Below the pieces are notes generated by a model. The model was not told the origin of the DNA and ran no database searches. It saw only the letters and a list, made by a program, of their open reading frames with translations. From the NCBI RefSeq assembly GCF_900112615.1, contig NZ_FOMK01000005.1, forward strand, positions 372,001-436,000: a DNA stretch of 64,000 nucleotides, read 5' to 3'. Positions 26,501 through 35,102 of this stretch are shown here, one piece after another (position 1 is the stretch's first letter; each line of letters begins with the position of its first letter). A program made the translations under genes and the position numbers. This stretch comes from Chitinophaga sp. CF118 (GTDB lineage Bacteria; Bacteroidota; Bacteroidia; Chitinophagales; Chitinophagaceae).

Positions 26501-26590
26501 TGAAGAAGCTACTGCCGGAAGCACAATATCCCCTGCATGGGCAGACAGTACGGCAAATAATAGAGCAAATAGGAAATTAGATTGTTTCAT
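23573..26590 (-). CDS. Large T9SS-secreted GH99/GH71-like protein with fascin-like repeats
   Basis: A 1005-residue protein. Order: signal peptide (1-19), N-terminal beta-sandwich (about 20-170), GH99/GH71-like TIM barrel (about 185-580; YAGYQLWHEAGPQPKDWSHW, LLQKAGFDGVAIQRN, SMYFAMLDEFEE), a second beta-sandwich (about 620-780), a Thr-rich linker, beta-trefoil-like repeats (YVSSENGTTAMNCNRTS and YACSENGAAAMNCNRTA, about 800-920), and a T9SS type A sorting tail (VYPNPASSYVIVSYEL...GIYMVKIMAGG). GH99-type enzymes cleave endo-alpha-mannosidic bonds; activity here is inferred. Secreted through the type IX system. Confidence 0.85.
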   Translation of the reverse strand: MKQSNFLFALLFAVLSAHAGDIVLPAVASSIKFTNPVVASNMSFGIETNTTGEGYTEITTIDGVPCRKIPAGKFMYVNCNRTAVPSTAKKIILSITYYDNSMSYLWLNYTRTGTGWGGADFKKSNTKKWITRLVIINDAGFDGSMGYGGDIRMGFGSEDNYIKDITVYIGALTPDAQPVPAKPNNPTEFKGKSYAGYQLWHEAGPQPKDWSHWAYGMLPAAGRGNHNTETFPYLADYQNNANVTMYPTNFANLGNGSPAKLYNSTDKSVIDVQMSLLQKAGFDGVAIQRNAPVGKDLKYTSSDDYYVNIKNACEANGRSFYVMYCMPDINNGAGLSDDLVDGIKRDWVYQMEQIYALTSSSAYATVNGKPVVELWGLGYSTITVDKAQALALAQFFKDRGCYVIAGVPRDWRLMDGGSRKDFADVYKAYNMISPWTVGVYSDTTGANSFRTDYMIPDKQYCDQNGMDFYPVIFPGSAWSQHVYGYPNDTKRLGGQFLWKQARNIKSLGIQSMYFAMLDEFEESTNIISAATDYFDIPTDQYFGTLSMDGIWTSSDYYLRLAGAASRMLTSTTTPAEIPIPYSNGPIYYRNSFESRVAKCLIDNVAKDIISPIDACFYKNTLLSGTSVSNTTVAIVNEPTFTKNGIYSVKINGTATGASNYYYKISETKIAVKANQQLSFWKYTVSNPGKYTSVDLSFKSGKVLRNLTAYKDNKGNIMHPSTARGTVGAWEKFSCQIGKGELIGDEINGIIIAYDNPSLNGNFTAYFDDIIIEDAKDTTTTTTKAPIGSTISLMNGGFYVSSENGTTAMNCNRTSVGVWENFEVVDAGNGAIALKGNNGLYVTSASPMYCTGTAINNDTKFTWIELNNNLVALQGTAGTYACSENGAAAMNCNRTAIGGWETFNWTALSSARMAYVVKEPIILQAGLKVYPNPASSYVIVSYELKTPSPVVIQIANMHGDVVKSARVNSQSGQQRLNVTLTDLTSGIYMVKIMAGGTTETKKLVVY

Positions 26591-26736
26591 GTATAGGTTT
26601 TATAGTACGGTAGTCTCTTAGGTTTGATATTAAACGGTATAGGAATGTTTCTTATTGTGAACAGCCATTGAGGAAGGAATGTCACGGTATTCGTATTTTT
26701 TATCTATATGTGGAGGGCGTTGTGGAATCTTTATAG

Positions 26737-26763
26737 ATCTCCTGATTTTAAAAATCAGGAGAT
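26737..26763. promoter_or_regulatory. 27-bp palindrome in the divergent GH99-like / desaturase region
   Basis: Arms ATCTCCTGATTTT (26737-26749) and AAAATCAGGAGAT (26751-26763) are perfectly complementary around a single A. It lies in the 305-bp spacer between two divergent genes, with no T-run, so it is a candidate operator rather than a terminator. The rest of the spacer shows nothing recognisable. Confidence 0.5.
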
Positions 26764-26895
26764 AATTGATTATTAATTAGTTAATGCCTGATCACCAGAG
26801 AGGGGTGTTTAGAAAACATAGAACACAGGAAAAGAGATATTATTATTGAGAAGTGCTCACGGATTTAATAATAAAAGAATTTAAATTGTGTCTTT

Positions 26896-27582
26896 ATGGG
26901 TAATGTACTTGATTATTTATTGCATCTTCCAGCATTAGCACTGTGGTTTATCTTTCTTGCCGAGAATGGATTGATCACTATACTCGTATTGTTATCCGGT
27001 AAGTTGTTTTATAAAGGTTCGTATTCCTATACATCAAGGGAGTGGGTGATCTGTGGCCTTACTAATATATTAAATACCGTTGTTACTTACGCCGGTTTCC
27101 TGATGTGGAAACATGATATTATCAGTATTGCAACTGATGTTTCGTGGATCATAATCCTGGATTTTCTTTTCCTCTTTTTTGCTATGGATCTCCTCATGTT
27201 TATATTCCACTATATCATTCATAAAACATTTTTATTCAAAGATGTACATCAGTTACATCATCAATCGATAAATCCAACACCTATTGATCTGTTCGTGCTT
27301 CATCCGGTAGAAGCCCTCGGTTTTGGAGGTTTGTGGTTGATCTTACTGATGCTGTATGCGTTTAATATTTACGCTGTGATGGTTTACCTTATTGTAAATG
27401 TAATCTTCGGATTGGCGGGACATCTTGGTATGGAGCCATTACCGGAGAAAGTACGGGGTTTGCCGTTGGTGAAGTATCTCGGTACCTCTACCTTCCATCA
27501 TCATCATCACCAGGATATACACTATAACTTTGGTTTTTATACCAGTATATGGGATAGGATTTTAAGTACATATAAAAAGTAA
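26896..27582 (+). CDS. Sterol desaturase / fatty-acid hydroxylase family membrane protein
   Basis: A 228-residue membrane protein with four or five helices and the di-iron His clusters of the family: HYIIH, VHQLHHQS and STFHHHHHQDIH. Family members introduce hydroxyl groups or double bonds into lipids (sterols, fatty acids, carotenoids); bacterial members often modify membrane lipids. The exact substrate cannot be read. It is divergent from the GH99-like gene and followed by a CHAD gene with its own promoter. Confidence 0.9.
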   Translation: MGNVLDYLLHLPALALWFIFLAENGLITILVLLSGKLFYKGSYSYTSREWVICGLTNILNTVVTYAGFLMWKHDIISIATDVSWIIILDFLFLFFAMDLLMFIFHYIIHKTFLFKDVHQLHHQSINPTPIDLFVLHPVEALGFGGLWLILLMLYAFNIYAVMVYLIVNVIFGLAGHLGMEPLPEKVRGLPLVKYLGTSTFHHHHHQDIHYNFGFYTSIWDRILSTYKK

Positions 27583-27626
27583 AAGAAGGGTATTTAGTGA
27601 TAGAATACCTGCAGGGGAAATAGTGC

Positions 27627-27634
27627 TACCTTTG
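27627..27634 (+). promoter_or_regulatory. -7 box upstream of the CHAD gene
   Basis: TACCTTTG is a perfect TAnnTTTG box 16 nt before the ATG at 27651. A good -33 TTTG is not evident at the expected distance. Confidence 0.4.
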
Positions 27635-27650
27635 GCTATAATGTGCTGGT

Positions 27651-28427
27651 ATGCTTAAAAGGAAAAGGCAACAAAAATACCTCATTAAAAGATGGCTGGA
27701 GATGCGATGCCAGTTACACGCCTTTGTGAACTCAGGGAACCAGGAAGCACTACACAAATTACGTGTGGAAATTAAAAAGATAAAGGCTTTCACAAAATTC
27801 ATGAAGTTATATAAGGGGAAGGAGCGAGCCGTGCAGCTTAAGAACATAAAGGAAATATTTCATCATGCAGGAATTATCCGGGAAGCCAATATCAACCTGC
27901 AAATGATGAAAAAGTTCGATAATAATCATAAAGAATTTGGCACCGAAGAGACTCATATCGTCCAGGAGGAATCCGTGAAGTTCCGTTCACATACAACCCG
28001 CTACAATAAGGATATCAGTAATGAAGTCAAATCTCTTCTAAAAGCATTAGGTCCTGTCCGGAATAGCGATATCAAACATTGGTTCTCCAGGCAATTAAAG
28101 GCAATAGCCAGCATTGTTGTTGTATCATCCACGGATCAACTTCATCAGGCCCGAAAGAAAATAAAAAGGCTCATATATGTTCATGGGATACTTCACAAAC
28201 GGTTAGTTGACACGTTGAAGTTAAACATTAATTATCTCGACCAGTTGCAGGATGCTATCGGTAAATGGCATGATACGGCCTTAGCTGTTAATCTGTTAAT
28301 TTCCCGCAAAGCCGGGAATAAAGTAACACTCAACAAGCTTCAGAAAGAACAGGAAAAAACAGATACAACTATTCATGCAATCAGCGATGGGTTTTGGGAT
28401 AAGGTTAAACAGGAAGATATAAAGTAA
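27651..28427 (+). CDS. CHAD domain protein
   Basis: A 258-residue helical, strongly basic protein with the CHAD pattern: EALHKLRVEIKKIKAFTKFMKLYKG in the first half and DQLHQARKKIKRLIYVHGIL in the second, with conserved His and basic residues on repeated helices. CHAD domains bind inorganic polyphosphate and are often linked to polyP granules. The usual CYTH triphosphatase domain or neighbour is absent. It ends 11 nt before a strong bidirectional terminator shared with the convergent GH9 gene. Confidence 0.88.
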   Translation: MLKRKRQQKYLIKRWLEMRCQLHAFVNSGNQEALHKLRVEIKKIKAFTKFMKLYKGKERAVQLKNIKEIFHHAGIIREANINLQMMKKFDNNHKEFGTEETHIVQEESVKFRSHTTRYNKDISNEVKSLLKALGPVRNSDIKHWFSRQLKAIASIVVVSSTDQLHQARKKIKRLIYVHGILHKRLVDTLKLNINYLDQLQDAIGKWHDTALAVNLLISRKAGNKVTLNKLQKEQEKTDTTIHAISDGFWDKVKQEDIK

Positions 28428-28453
28428 AAAGCTGTCAGTGCTGACAGCTTTTT
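28426..28453. terminator. Bidirectional terminator between CHAD and GH9 genes
   Basis: AAAAAGCTGTCAG (28426-28438) and CTGACAGCTTTTT (28441-28453) are perfectly complementary, giving a T-run on both strands between the convergent genes. Confidence 0.85.
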
Positions 28454-28487
28454 TACTTTAGGTTGGTTTTTTCTAATTATATAATGA

Positions 28488-31400
28488 TTACTGTATCATC
28501 AACTTCGTACTCATCACTTTTTTATTCTTACTTATAACATCAACATTATAGATCCCGGCAGGTATTGAAGAACTAATAGTAAAAGTTTCATTCGCTTTTG
28601 CAGTTTTCTTCAATACTACCTTACCAGACATATCCGTAAGTGTTACTATCACATCCGTAATAGCCGGGTCGGACAAACGGAGAGCAAAACTGTGTTGTGT
28701 AACAGGGTTAGGATAAATGGCACTGGCGAACTTTCCCTCAGTTGTAAGGGTCTGTCTTGCACCAGACTCACTTCCGGCTGCCTCAAAGTGTGACCATGCA
28801 TACGGGCCAACATAATGAACATAATAATTACCGTTCACCCTTGCCGGGAAACTGTTAGACCATGTGTTGGTGTAGTTAACTCCATTAATTTCCAGAAGGG
28901 TCAGGTTCCAGGAATTGATGTATGAAATATTACCTGAAATAACGAAGCAGTATTCTCCTGTACCTTCTTTTTGGAATGGAAGTGTTACAACACTAGGATT
29001 ATCACAGCTGCCCTGGTTTACGGTTTGAGTAAAGGTTGCCGTTATGGCTATGTTAGCATTTACTGTAACAGTAACAGGGTTGATGGTATCTGATATCGCT
29101 CCGCTCCAGTTGCTGAACTTATATCCATTTGACGGGATTGCAGTAATTGTAACCTGAGTCCCTTCGGCGTAAGTACCACCTGCAGGATTGAGGGTGATGG
29201 ATCCTGAGCCGGTTACAGCTGAGGTAAGGGTATATTGTTTCGGTACTACCACATTGGTAACTGTGATATTAGAACTGGCAGTAAAACCTCCGTCTACAGT
29301 AGTAGCAGTGATGATGGCTGTGCCTTGGGCGAGGGCTGTTACAAGGCCGGTGCTGCTTACTGTTGCAATAGCGGGAGCACTGGAACTCCAGGTCACACTT
29401 TTATTTGTAGCATTGGCAGGCACTACAGCGGCGGTGAGCTGTAGGGTAGTGTTGATATTCAGGGAACCTGTTGCAGGACTTATACTTGCTCCCGTAACGT
29501 GTACCACCTCAGCTTGGGTTGGCGTACTACCATATACAAGTGCATTATCTACATAAAGAGGGATGTTGGAAACTTCTTTAAGGGTGCCGTCAACGCCCTG
29601 TGTCGACCAGTCGTTTGAAGGATTCCAGGCAGCAGCACTGGCTTCATAAGGAAGTCGTATGCGTATCTGAGATTCTTTTCTTGACTCACCCTGTCCGCCT
29701 GGCCAGATTTTGATACTGGAATTAAACGTTACTTCAGTATAATAAATGTGCTGAGCAGAATCCCAGGGCATTAATTGAGTAAAAGTAACATCCGAATTGT
29801 TAGATGAAACAACATAAGCTGCAGGAGAGTAACCCGCAGTCAGTCCTTCTGTAATATTAATAAATAACCGGAAGGCATGTTTTGAAGCAATGCGGGCAGG
29901 CCAGGCTGTGTGATTGTTTACCCAAACAGACCATTCAGTATAGGTATTTCCGCTACCATTTAGTTTTGCTTCGATCAGGAATTCGCCGGTAGGAGTTTCT
30001 GCAACCGGGAAATTGGCCAGTGGTGTTCCTCCATAATCTTCAACAAGTTTTGCAAGCAGTCCTGAAAAGCCGGCGTTGTAATCGCAGGCAACTTCATTGT
30101 TTACATAATTAGAGCGATCATCCGTGTAGGCGTCATTGTTTCCCGGGCCTCCTACCAATGCACCATATAAGGTATGCCTTGTTGCTGTTGGGGGACCATT
30201 AAGATTATTCGCCCAGGCTCCATGAGCTGTACGATGGTGCGGCTGGGTAGGAGGATTGTTTCCGAAACCGCATACGTAACTGCGATTGCCGGGATTATTA
30301 CCCAGTGCATAATTCATTTGTTGCAGCGCAAAAGTATTATACTTTGTTCCTTTTGCAGTTGTAGTGGCCGCATCCTTGTAGTAGACTGCCAGGAAACCCG
30401 TATTGATAGCATATCTTAATGCGCCCCATACATCCAGGAACGCGAGGCCACCGGGAGTATAGGTAATACGCTGCCCGTTATAGCCATCTGTCCAATAGTC
30501 AAGGTGCCGTTCTATATCTTCTTTGTACTGAGTTTTGCCTGTAAGTTTTGCCAGCAGGGCATAACATCCAAATGATTTGTCATCCCAGGCAATTCCCCAC
30601 TTATAAGACTTGATAGAACTTTGTGATTCTGTAGAGAGGTTAGCATAATAGCTTTCTGCTTTTGCGAGCCATGCTGCGTCGCCGGTAGCGCGGTATAACC
30701 ATATAGCCCCCCATACCAGTTCATCATTATAGCCGCTAAAGGATTGGTAATATCCTGCGGCATCGGTAATTGAGCTGCTATATTTTCCGCGATAAGTGTC
30801 GGCAAAATTGTATAACTGTATGGCATGGCTAAGCAATGTGGAACTGTATGACGGATCGTCTGTTTTAAACACCATGCTTGCTGCTGCCATAGCCGCTGCG
30901 GTTTCGGCAGCAAGGTCTGAACCCGGATGCGTTTGATCGATCTTGTAGGAAGGGCGGGACATTGCCATTACTTCTGACGATCCCCACCAGGCATGATCAG
31001 TGCCACCGTTGCCAATCTGCCCATATAATTCGTTGGGAGCTGTATGGCAGCGTATAAAATAATCATTTACAAACCGAAGGTTGCTTTTCAGGTATTTCAT
31101 TTGTCCGGAGGCGTTATACCCCCCGGCAAAATCTACAGCGCCCCATGCCAGCATGGTTGCAGAGAAGGCCATTGGGAAATTGAATTTAACATGGTCTCCG
31201 GCATCATACCAGCCGCCTGTCAGGTCATGGCCTACATCACTACCATCATTCATGGCAGAGTTAGCACGCCAGGTTATCCGGTTATCCGAAGGAAGTTGTC
31301 CGGATCGCTGGCCCTCATAGAAGAACATCGACTTTTGCAATGCTTCTGCATAATTGAAATTCTGTGCATAAGTTAGTTTGAGGGACACCATTAGTAAAAT

Positions 31401-31496
31401 GGCAACTAACATGCTGCATTTTTGGATGAATAAGGGAATGTGCAGGCGTAATTTATTCGCGCGCGCTGGTTTTACGAGTAAAAATCTGGGTTTCAT
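28488..31496 (-). CDS. Multimodular GH9 cellulase, T9SS-secreted
   Basis: A 1002-residue protein. Signal peptide to about residue 45; GH9 catalytic domain (about 47-495) with GGWYDAGDHVKFNFP (D98 and D101, base), QPHHRTAHG and NNEVACDYNAGF (acid Glu); a CBM3-like module (about 505-660; EFLIEAKLNGSGNTYTEWSV, WNPSNDWS); a Big2-type Ig domain (about 670-750; ATNKSVTWSSSAPAIATVSS); an InlB-type repeat (TLNPAGGTYAEGTQVTITA, about 760-835); a further beta domain; and a T9SS type A tail (IYPNPVTQHSFALRL). It should hydrolyse beta-1,4-glucans processively if the CBM3 is of the c type. Secreted, probably cell-surface-attached. Confidence 0.92.
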   Translation of the reverse strand: MKPRFLLVKPARANKLRLHIPLFIQKCSMLVAILLMVSLKLTYAQNFNYAEALQKSMFFYEGQRSGQLPSDNRITWRANSAMNDGSDVGHDLTGGWYDAGDHVKFNFPMAFSATMLAWGAVDFAGGYNASGQMKYLKSNLRFVNDYFIRCHTAPNELYGQIGNGGTDHAWWGSSEVMAMSRPSYKIDQTHPGSDLAAETAAAMAAASMVFKTDDPSYSSTLLSHAIQLYNFADTYRGKYSSSITDAAGYYQSFSGYNDELVWGAIWLYRATGDAAWLAKAESYYANLSTESQSSIKSYKWGIAWDDKSFGCYALLAKLTGKTQYKEDIERHLDYWTDGYNGQRITYTPGGLAFLDVWGALRYAINTGFLAVYYKDAATTTAKGTKYNTFALQQMNYALGNNPGNRSYVCGFGNNPPTQPHHRTAHGAWANNLNGPPTATRHTLYGALVGGPGNNDAYTDDRSNYVNNEVACDYNAGFSGLLAKLVEDYGGTPLANFPVAETPTGEFLIEAKLNGSGNTYTEWSVWVNNHTAWPARIASKHAFRLFINITEGLTAGYSPAAYVVSSNNSDVTFTQLMPWDSAQHIYYTEVTFNSSIKIWPGGQGESRKESQIRIRLPYEASAAAWNPSNDWSTQGVDGTLKEVSNIPLYVDNALVYGSTPTQAEVVHVTGASISPATGSLNINTTLQLTAAVVPANATNKSVTWSSSAPAIATVSSTGLVTALAQGTAIITATTVDGGFTASSNITVTNVVVPKQYTLTSAVTGSGSITLNPAGGTYAEGTQVTITAIPSNGYKFSNWSGAISDTINPVTVTVNANIAITATFTQTVNQGSCDNPSVVTLPFQKEGTGEYCFVISGNISYINSWNLTLLEINGVNYTNTWSNSFPARVNGNYYVHYVGPYAWSHFEAAGSESGARQTLTTEGKFASAIYPNPVTQHSFALRLSDPAITDVIVTLTDMSGKVVLKKTAKANETFTISSSIPAGIYNVDVISKNKKVMSTKLMIQ

Positions 31497-32230
31497 CAGG
31501 AGTAGTTTATGATTAAAATTTAATGAACAATGATTATTCCATTGGAACTTATCTGATGCTATCAGGTATTATGGGTTGAATAGCCTTTAATATAGGTTCG
31601 ATATGGTTTTTAAAAGAAAGTGTTGGGTGAAAATAGGTTTTAGCCAAGAGAAAAGTACCTGACAAAGCAGCATTATTATCAGTCTTTCTTCCTTTGACAA
31701 GGTGAACGATATGGTTTTACAAGTTTACGGGAATTATATGCGATAAGCAAACGTTTATTAAAAAAAATATTAATCTGATTAAAAGCTGTCAGTTATACAT
31801 AAAAAAGCTTTGCATATTTACCTTTAAACTCTTTTAGAAAAGGGTATTAAGTTTTCTTTTTTAGAATTGGCGATCATTCTTTTCTCTTTCGATTACCGCT
31901 CTTAGTTTCTCCTCATGCTGGTCCGCCCTCAGTCTTTAAACCGAATTCGTAAACAATATTCGATAGGTGAGCATATAAGAGAAACTGAGTAGAGGCAAGA
32001 ACCCGGTTATATCAGAGCAATATCAATAGACATTGGAAACTAATTGAGCCTATCTTTGGGGTATTCGGATTATTAGAAGATCAATGGGAATCTTTTAGAA
32101 AAGGGATAGTATAAATGAAATAATGTTTGGATATATAAAAAAATAGGAGTAGGTTATAAATTCGCTTATTCTGGTGATGTACTTTGTATCGCCAGGTTTT
32201 TGTAAATTATAAATAATAAACGGGAAAATT
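31497..32230. other. Long gene-poor spacer
   Basis: About 730 bp between the divergent GH9 and MaoC genes. No protein with family features is seen. A short frame at about 32030-32115 (HWKLIEPIFGVFGLLEDQW then ESFRKGIV and stop) looks like the end of a lost gene but is not recognised. An AAACGTTT motif at about 31748 might be a regulator site. The 5' region of the GH9 gene presumably holds its promoter in 31497-31600, not identified. Confidence 0.4.
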
Positions 32231-32686
32231 ATGGTAATCGTCAATAGTTTCGCAGAGTATCAAGCATACGAGGGTAAAGAAATAGGCAGTTCGGAGTGGC
32301 ATAAAATAGATCAGGAACAGATCAATAAATTTGCGGATGCAACGCTTGATCATCAGTGGATCCATTGCGATGAAGAAAGAGCAAAAAATGAAGGACCTTT
32401 CAAAACCACCATTGCTCATGGTTATTTGACGTTGGCGTTAATTCCCTATCTATGGAAGCAAATTGCAGAAATCCGCAATGTTAAAATGGAAATAAACTAC
32501 GGTATAGAGCAGTTTAAGTTTGGCCAGGCGGTGCTTGTGAACGACGAAGTTCAATTGAAAGCGAAACTCAAATCTATAGTGGATTTAAGAGGTGTTACGA
32601 AAGTGATAATTGGAGCCACTCTCAGTATTAAGGGGAAGGCAAAACCGGCTTACACAGGTGATGTGGTATTTCTATACCACTTTTGA
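32231..32686 (+). CDS. MaoC-family dehydratase (hot-dog fold)
   Basis: A 151-residue single-domain enoyl-hydratase-like protein. The catalytic segment FADATLDHQWIHCDEERAKNE followed by FKTTIAHGYLTLALIP matches the (R)-specific hydratase motif with Asp and His in the active site. It hydrates trans-2-enoyl-CoA or related thioesters; physiological substrate unknown. Monocistronic, with an R element beginning about 80 nt after its stop. Confidence 0.92.
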   Translation: MVIVNSFAEYQAYEGKEIGSSEWHKIDQEQINKFADATLDHQWIHCDEERAKNEGPFKTTIAHGYLTLALIPYLWKQIAEIRNVKMEINYGIEQFKFGQAVLVNDEVQLKAKLKSIVDLRGVTKVIIGATLSIKGKAKPAYTGDVVFLYHF

Positions 32687-32769
32687 GGCATGTAAACCGC
32701 TCCTATGATTAGGAGATTTATATTTTTAATTCATGTTAAAAGATTAATAGTTAAAGAAATGGCTAGGAA

Positions 32770-32857
32770 GATAAGAAGGTTGCTCACTGGAGCAACCTTC
32801 TTATCTTGTACAACGGACTGGACAAAATGCCGGGCCTTTTTCGTGGGAGATTTGAGT
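32770..32857 (-). repeat. R element copy 2
   Basis: Hairpin GATAAGAAGGTTGCTC / GAGCAACCTTCTTATC (32770-32805), very stable, followed by tail TTGTACAACGGACTGGACAA and a divergent middle, ending GGGAGATTT near 32857. The tail starts 22 nt after the stop codon of the minus-strand dienelactone hydrolase gene. Stem core GGTTGCTC is shared with the first tRNA-Glu terminator. Confidence 0.8.
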
Positions 32858-32879
32858 TTTATAGTGCACGTCTTATTCT

Positions 32880-33692
32880 TCAAAATATCCTTCCAAAAAA
32901 TGCCTTCATGTCATTAAATGAAGCAGTATCTGCAGCCGCATTATAAGTAATAGGCAAATTAAACTTCTTACCATTCTCTGTAGACGCAGGATTCGTAAAC
33001 GCGTGTGTTGCATTAGCGTATTCTTTAAAAGTATAAGGAATACCCACAGAATCCATCTGCTTCTTGAAAGTAGCCACTTCCTGAGCGGAAACGAACTGGT
33101 CTATGGCACCATGGCAAATCAGAATCTGTGCTTTGAGCAGTTCTTTAACAGGAGGCACACCTGCAAGATTGCCATGGAAACTAACTACGCCATTTACAGG
33201 AAGACCCAGTTTGGCACTATTTAATACCATAGCACCACCAAAGCAGTAACCAATAGCAGCAGTTCGGGAAGTATCTGCCAGAGAATAAGTTTTTGCTTTG
33301 GCCAGTGCAGCCTGCAGTCTGCTTAATGCCAACTGTGGATTCGTGTAGAAAGGAGTCGCATAAGTTTTGGCGGTGCCTGGGTCCGAAGCTACTTTACTGT
33401 TACCATACATGTCGATACCAACAGCGAGGTAACCCAATTCTGCCAGCTGGTTAGCCCTGGTTTTTACATGGGTATCCAGGCCCCACCATTCAGGTACGAT
33501 TAGCACAATTGGTTTTTTAGAAGTAGTGTCATCACTATAGGCAACGAAACAATTCATTGTAACACTGTCTGCCAGGATGGTTACGTCTTCATTTTTAACT
33601 ATAAGCTGATGGGTATCAGTGCTGATATTACAGGCAGTCATGCTGAAAGCTACTATGATAGCAACGATCAGGTTAGTTAAATTGAATTTCAT
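32880..33692 (-). CDS. Dienelactone hydrolase family lipoprotein
   Basis: The start at 33692 (MKFNLTNLIVAIIVAFSMTAC) gives a lipoprotein signal with Cys21; an upstream Met at 33719 gives no advantage. The 270-residue protein is an alpha/beta hydrolase with the DLH triad: nucleophile Cys in AIGYCFGGAM, Asp in GAIDQFV and His in ATHAFTNP, plus an oxyanion region VPEWWGLDTHV. DLH enzymes hydrolyse lactone or ester bonds; many homologues are of unknown substrate. An R element follows the stop by 22 nt on the minus strand. Confidence 0.9.
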   Translation of the reverse strand: MKFNLTNLIVAIIVAFSMTACNISTDTHQLIVKNEDVTILADSVTMNCFVAYSDDTTSKKPIVLIVPEWWGLDTHVKTRANQLAELGYLAVGIDMYGNSKVASDPGTAKTYATPFYTNPQLALSRLQAALAKAKTYSLADTSRTAAIGYCFGGAMVLNSAKLGLPVNGVVSFHGNLAGVPPVKELLKAQILICHGAIDQFVSAQEVATFKKQMDSVGIPYTFKEYANATHAFTNPASTENGKKFNLPITYNAAADTASFNDMKAFFGRIF

Positions 33693-33778
33693 TTGATAGT
33701 ATTTGAGTGAATTGAACATATACTAATATAACCATTTCAGTACAGGTTGAATCGCCTCATCGGAGTTGAGGTCGAAAA

Positions 33779-33912
33779 TCAGAATAAATCATCTGAAAAA
33801 GATATGCAATAGTTTCCGCTTCACTCAGTATGGCATTAAGGATCAGGATGAAAATGAAGTTCAGCAGTTGCTGAAGCTGCTATTACCTGCGCTTCATCTT
33901 AATAAGATGTAA
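33779..33912 (+). pseudogene. Gene-end relics: DUF4386-like tail and an unknown frame
   Basis: At 33780-33812 the sequence AATAAATCATCTGAAAAAGA followed by ATGCAATAG repeats almost exactly the 3' end of the DUF4386 gene (46757-46785), coding ENKSSEKD and stop. Directly after it an open frame reads RFTQYGIKDQDENEVQQLLK then LLLPALHLNKM and stop at 33910-33912. Neither has a start; they look like the joined ends of two lost genes. Confidence 0.5.
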
Positions 33913-33928
33913 GAAGCCTGACCTCTAG

Positions 33929-34040
33929 ATGGCAGGATTGGCCGAAAGTAAAAAGGGAACAATACATTAACTGTAATCTTCCCTTTTTGTGTACAATGGA
34001 CCGTACAAATGTCAAACTTCTGGGTGGGGGATTTTGACAG
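33929..34040 (-). repeat. R element copy 3
   Basis: Left segment ATGGCAGGATTGGCCGAAAG, hairpin AAAAAGGGAACAAT / ATCTTCCCTTTTT (33950-33987), then tail GTGTACAATGGACCG, ACAAATGTCAAACTTC, TGGGTGGGGGATTTTGACA to about 34039. The left segment is shared with copy 9 (57829). No minus-strand gene precedes it within 120 nt. Confidence 0.8.
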
Positions 34041-34166
34041 AATAGTAACGTGTGCTAGTTATAAATCTGGCGATGTTGATTTTGGCAGAAAGCAAAGAGA
34101 TACAATCAGAAATAGTAGGCTGGAATAAACTATTTTTAATCGTTCTATTTAAACTAATTTTTATTT

Positions 34167-35102
34167 ATGAAAAAGACACTACTTCTCTCTATTTGTCTCA
34201 GTACTGTTACATTATTGACAAAAGGACAAACTTATATTGAAAACCAGTTTGCAGGCCCCCAGGCTAATTCGAATCTTTTTATTTCTGGAACAGCAAAGGT
34301 AGGGGCAGATTATACGGGAACAAGAGGCGCTGTGAGTATGCATTCAGGAGATGCCAGTAATGCAGGATATATTGAATTTTTCAGACCTAACGGTGTAAGA
34401 AAAGGAATTATAGGTTCCGGACCCGATAATTCAATTTATTATACAGGAGAGAATACTACTAATCATATTTTTAATAGTGGGAATGTAGGTATTGGTGTTC
34501 TTGCCCCCTCTGTAAAACTTGATGTAGATGGTCGCATTAATGCCAGTGATCTAATAAGTAGTTCAAAAGCGGTGTTTGCCTCTGCTCCAAATGGTAATAT
34601 AGGTATATTGACCTGGGATGTTAGTACAAATTATACACCCTATGTTGGTACAATTAATACTACTTCAGATTTCGCGATTTGGAGCGGGAATGCGGAACGG
34701 ATAAGGATAACGAAGACTGGTGATGTAGGAATAGGTACAGTCATTCCTCAATCAAAATTAGCTGTGAATGGAACAATTACGGCTGTCAAATTAAAGGTGA
34801 CCCAGACGGGATGGTCAGATTTTGTATTTCAGCCGGATTATCAATTGCCATCTTTAATGGATCTGGAAGAATATATTAAGCGGGAAAAACATCTACCTGA
34901 AATACCTTCCGAAACAGAGGTCAAAAAGAATGGTCTTGATGTAGGCGAAAATCAGGCTAAGCTATTACAGAAGATTGAAGAATTGACTTTATATCTGATT
35001 GATCAGAATAAACAATTAGCTACACAACAACAACTCATATTAAATCAGCAGAGGTTACTATCCGAACTGGATAACCGTTTAAAAGAATTGAAAAATAAGT
35101 AA
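34167..35102 (+). CDS. Secreted tail-fibre-like protein with C-terminal chaperone-like coiled coil
   Basis: A 311-residue protein with a signal peptide (about 1-20, ending KGQ). The body contains repeats of the type GNVGIGVLAPSVKLDVDG and GDVGIGTVIPQSKLAVNG, found in beta-helical trimeric fibres. The C-terminus (about 210-311: SDFVFQPDYQLPSLMDLEEY, REKHLPEIPSETEV, then a Gln/Leu-rich coiled coil) resembles intramolecular-chaperone ends of fibre proteins common in Bacteroidota. Likely a cell-surface or secreted fibre; function unknown. It is bracketed by R copies 3 and 4. Confidence 0.75.
   Translation: MKKTLLLSICLSTVTLLTKGQTYIENQFAGPQANSNLFISGTAKVGADYTGTRGAVSMHSGDASNAGYIEFFRPNGVRKGIIGSGPDNSIYYTGENTTNHIFNSGNVGIGVLAPSVKLDVDGRINASDLISSSKAVFASAPNGNIGILTWDVSTNYTPYVGTINTTSDFAIWSGNAERIRITKTGDVGIGTVIPQSKLAVNGTITAVKLKVTQTGWSDFVFQPDYQLPSLMDLEEYIKREKHLPEIPSETEVKKNGLDVGENQAKLLQKIEELTLYLIDQNKQLATQQQLILNQQRLLSELDNRLKELKNK

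Noticed and set aside
34167..35102. Prophage tail fibre
   Set aside because: The protein has a Sec signal and no phage genes are nearby; such fibre-like secreted proteins are common in Bacteroidota.
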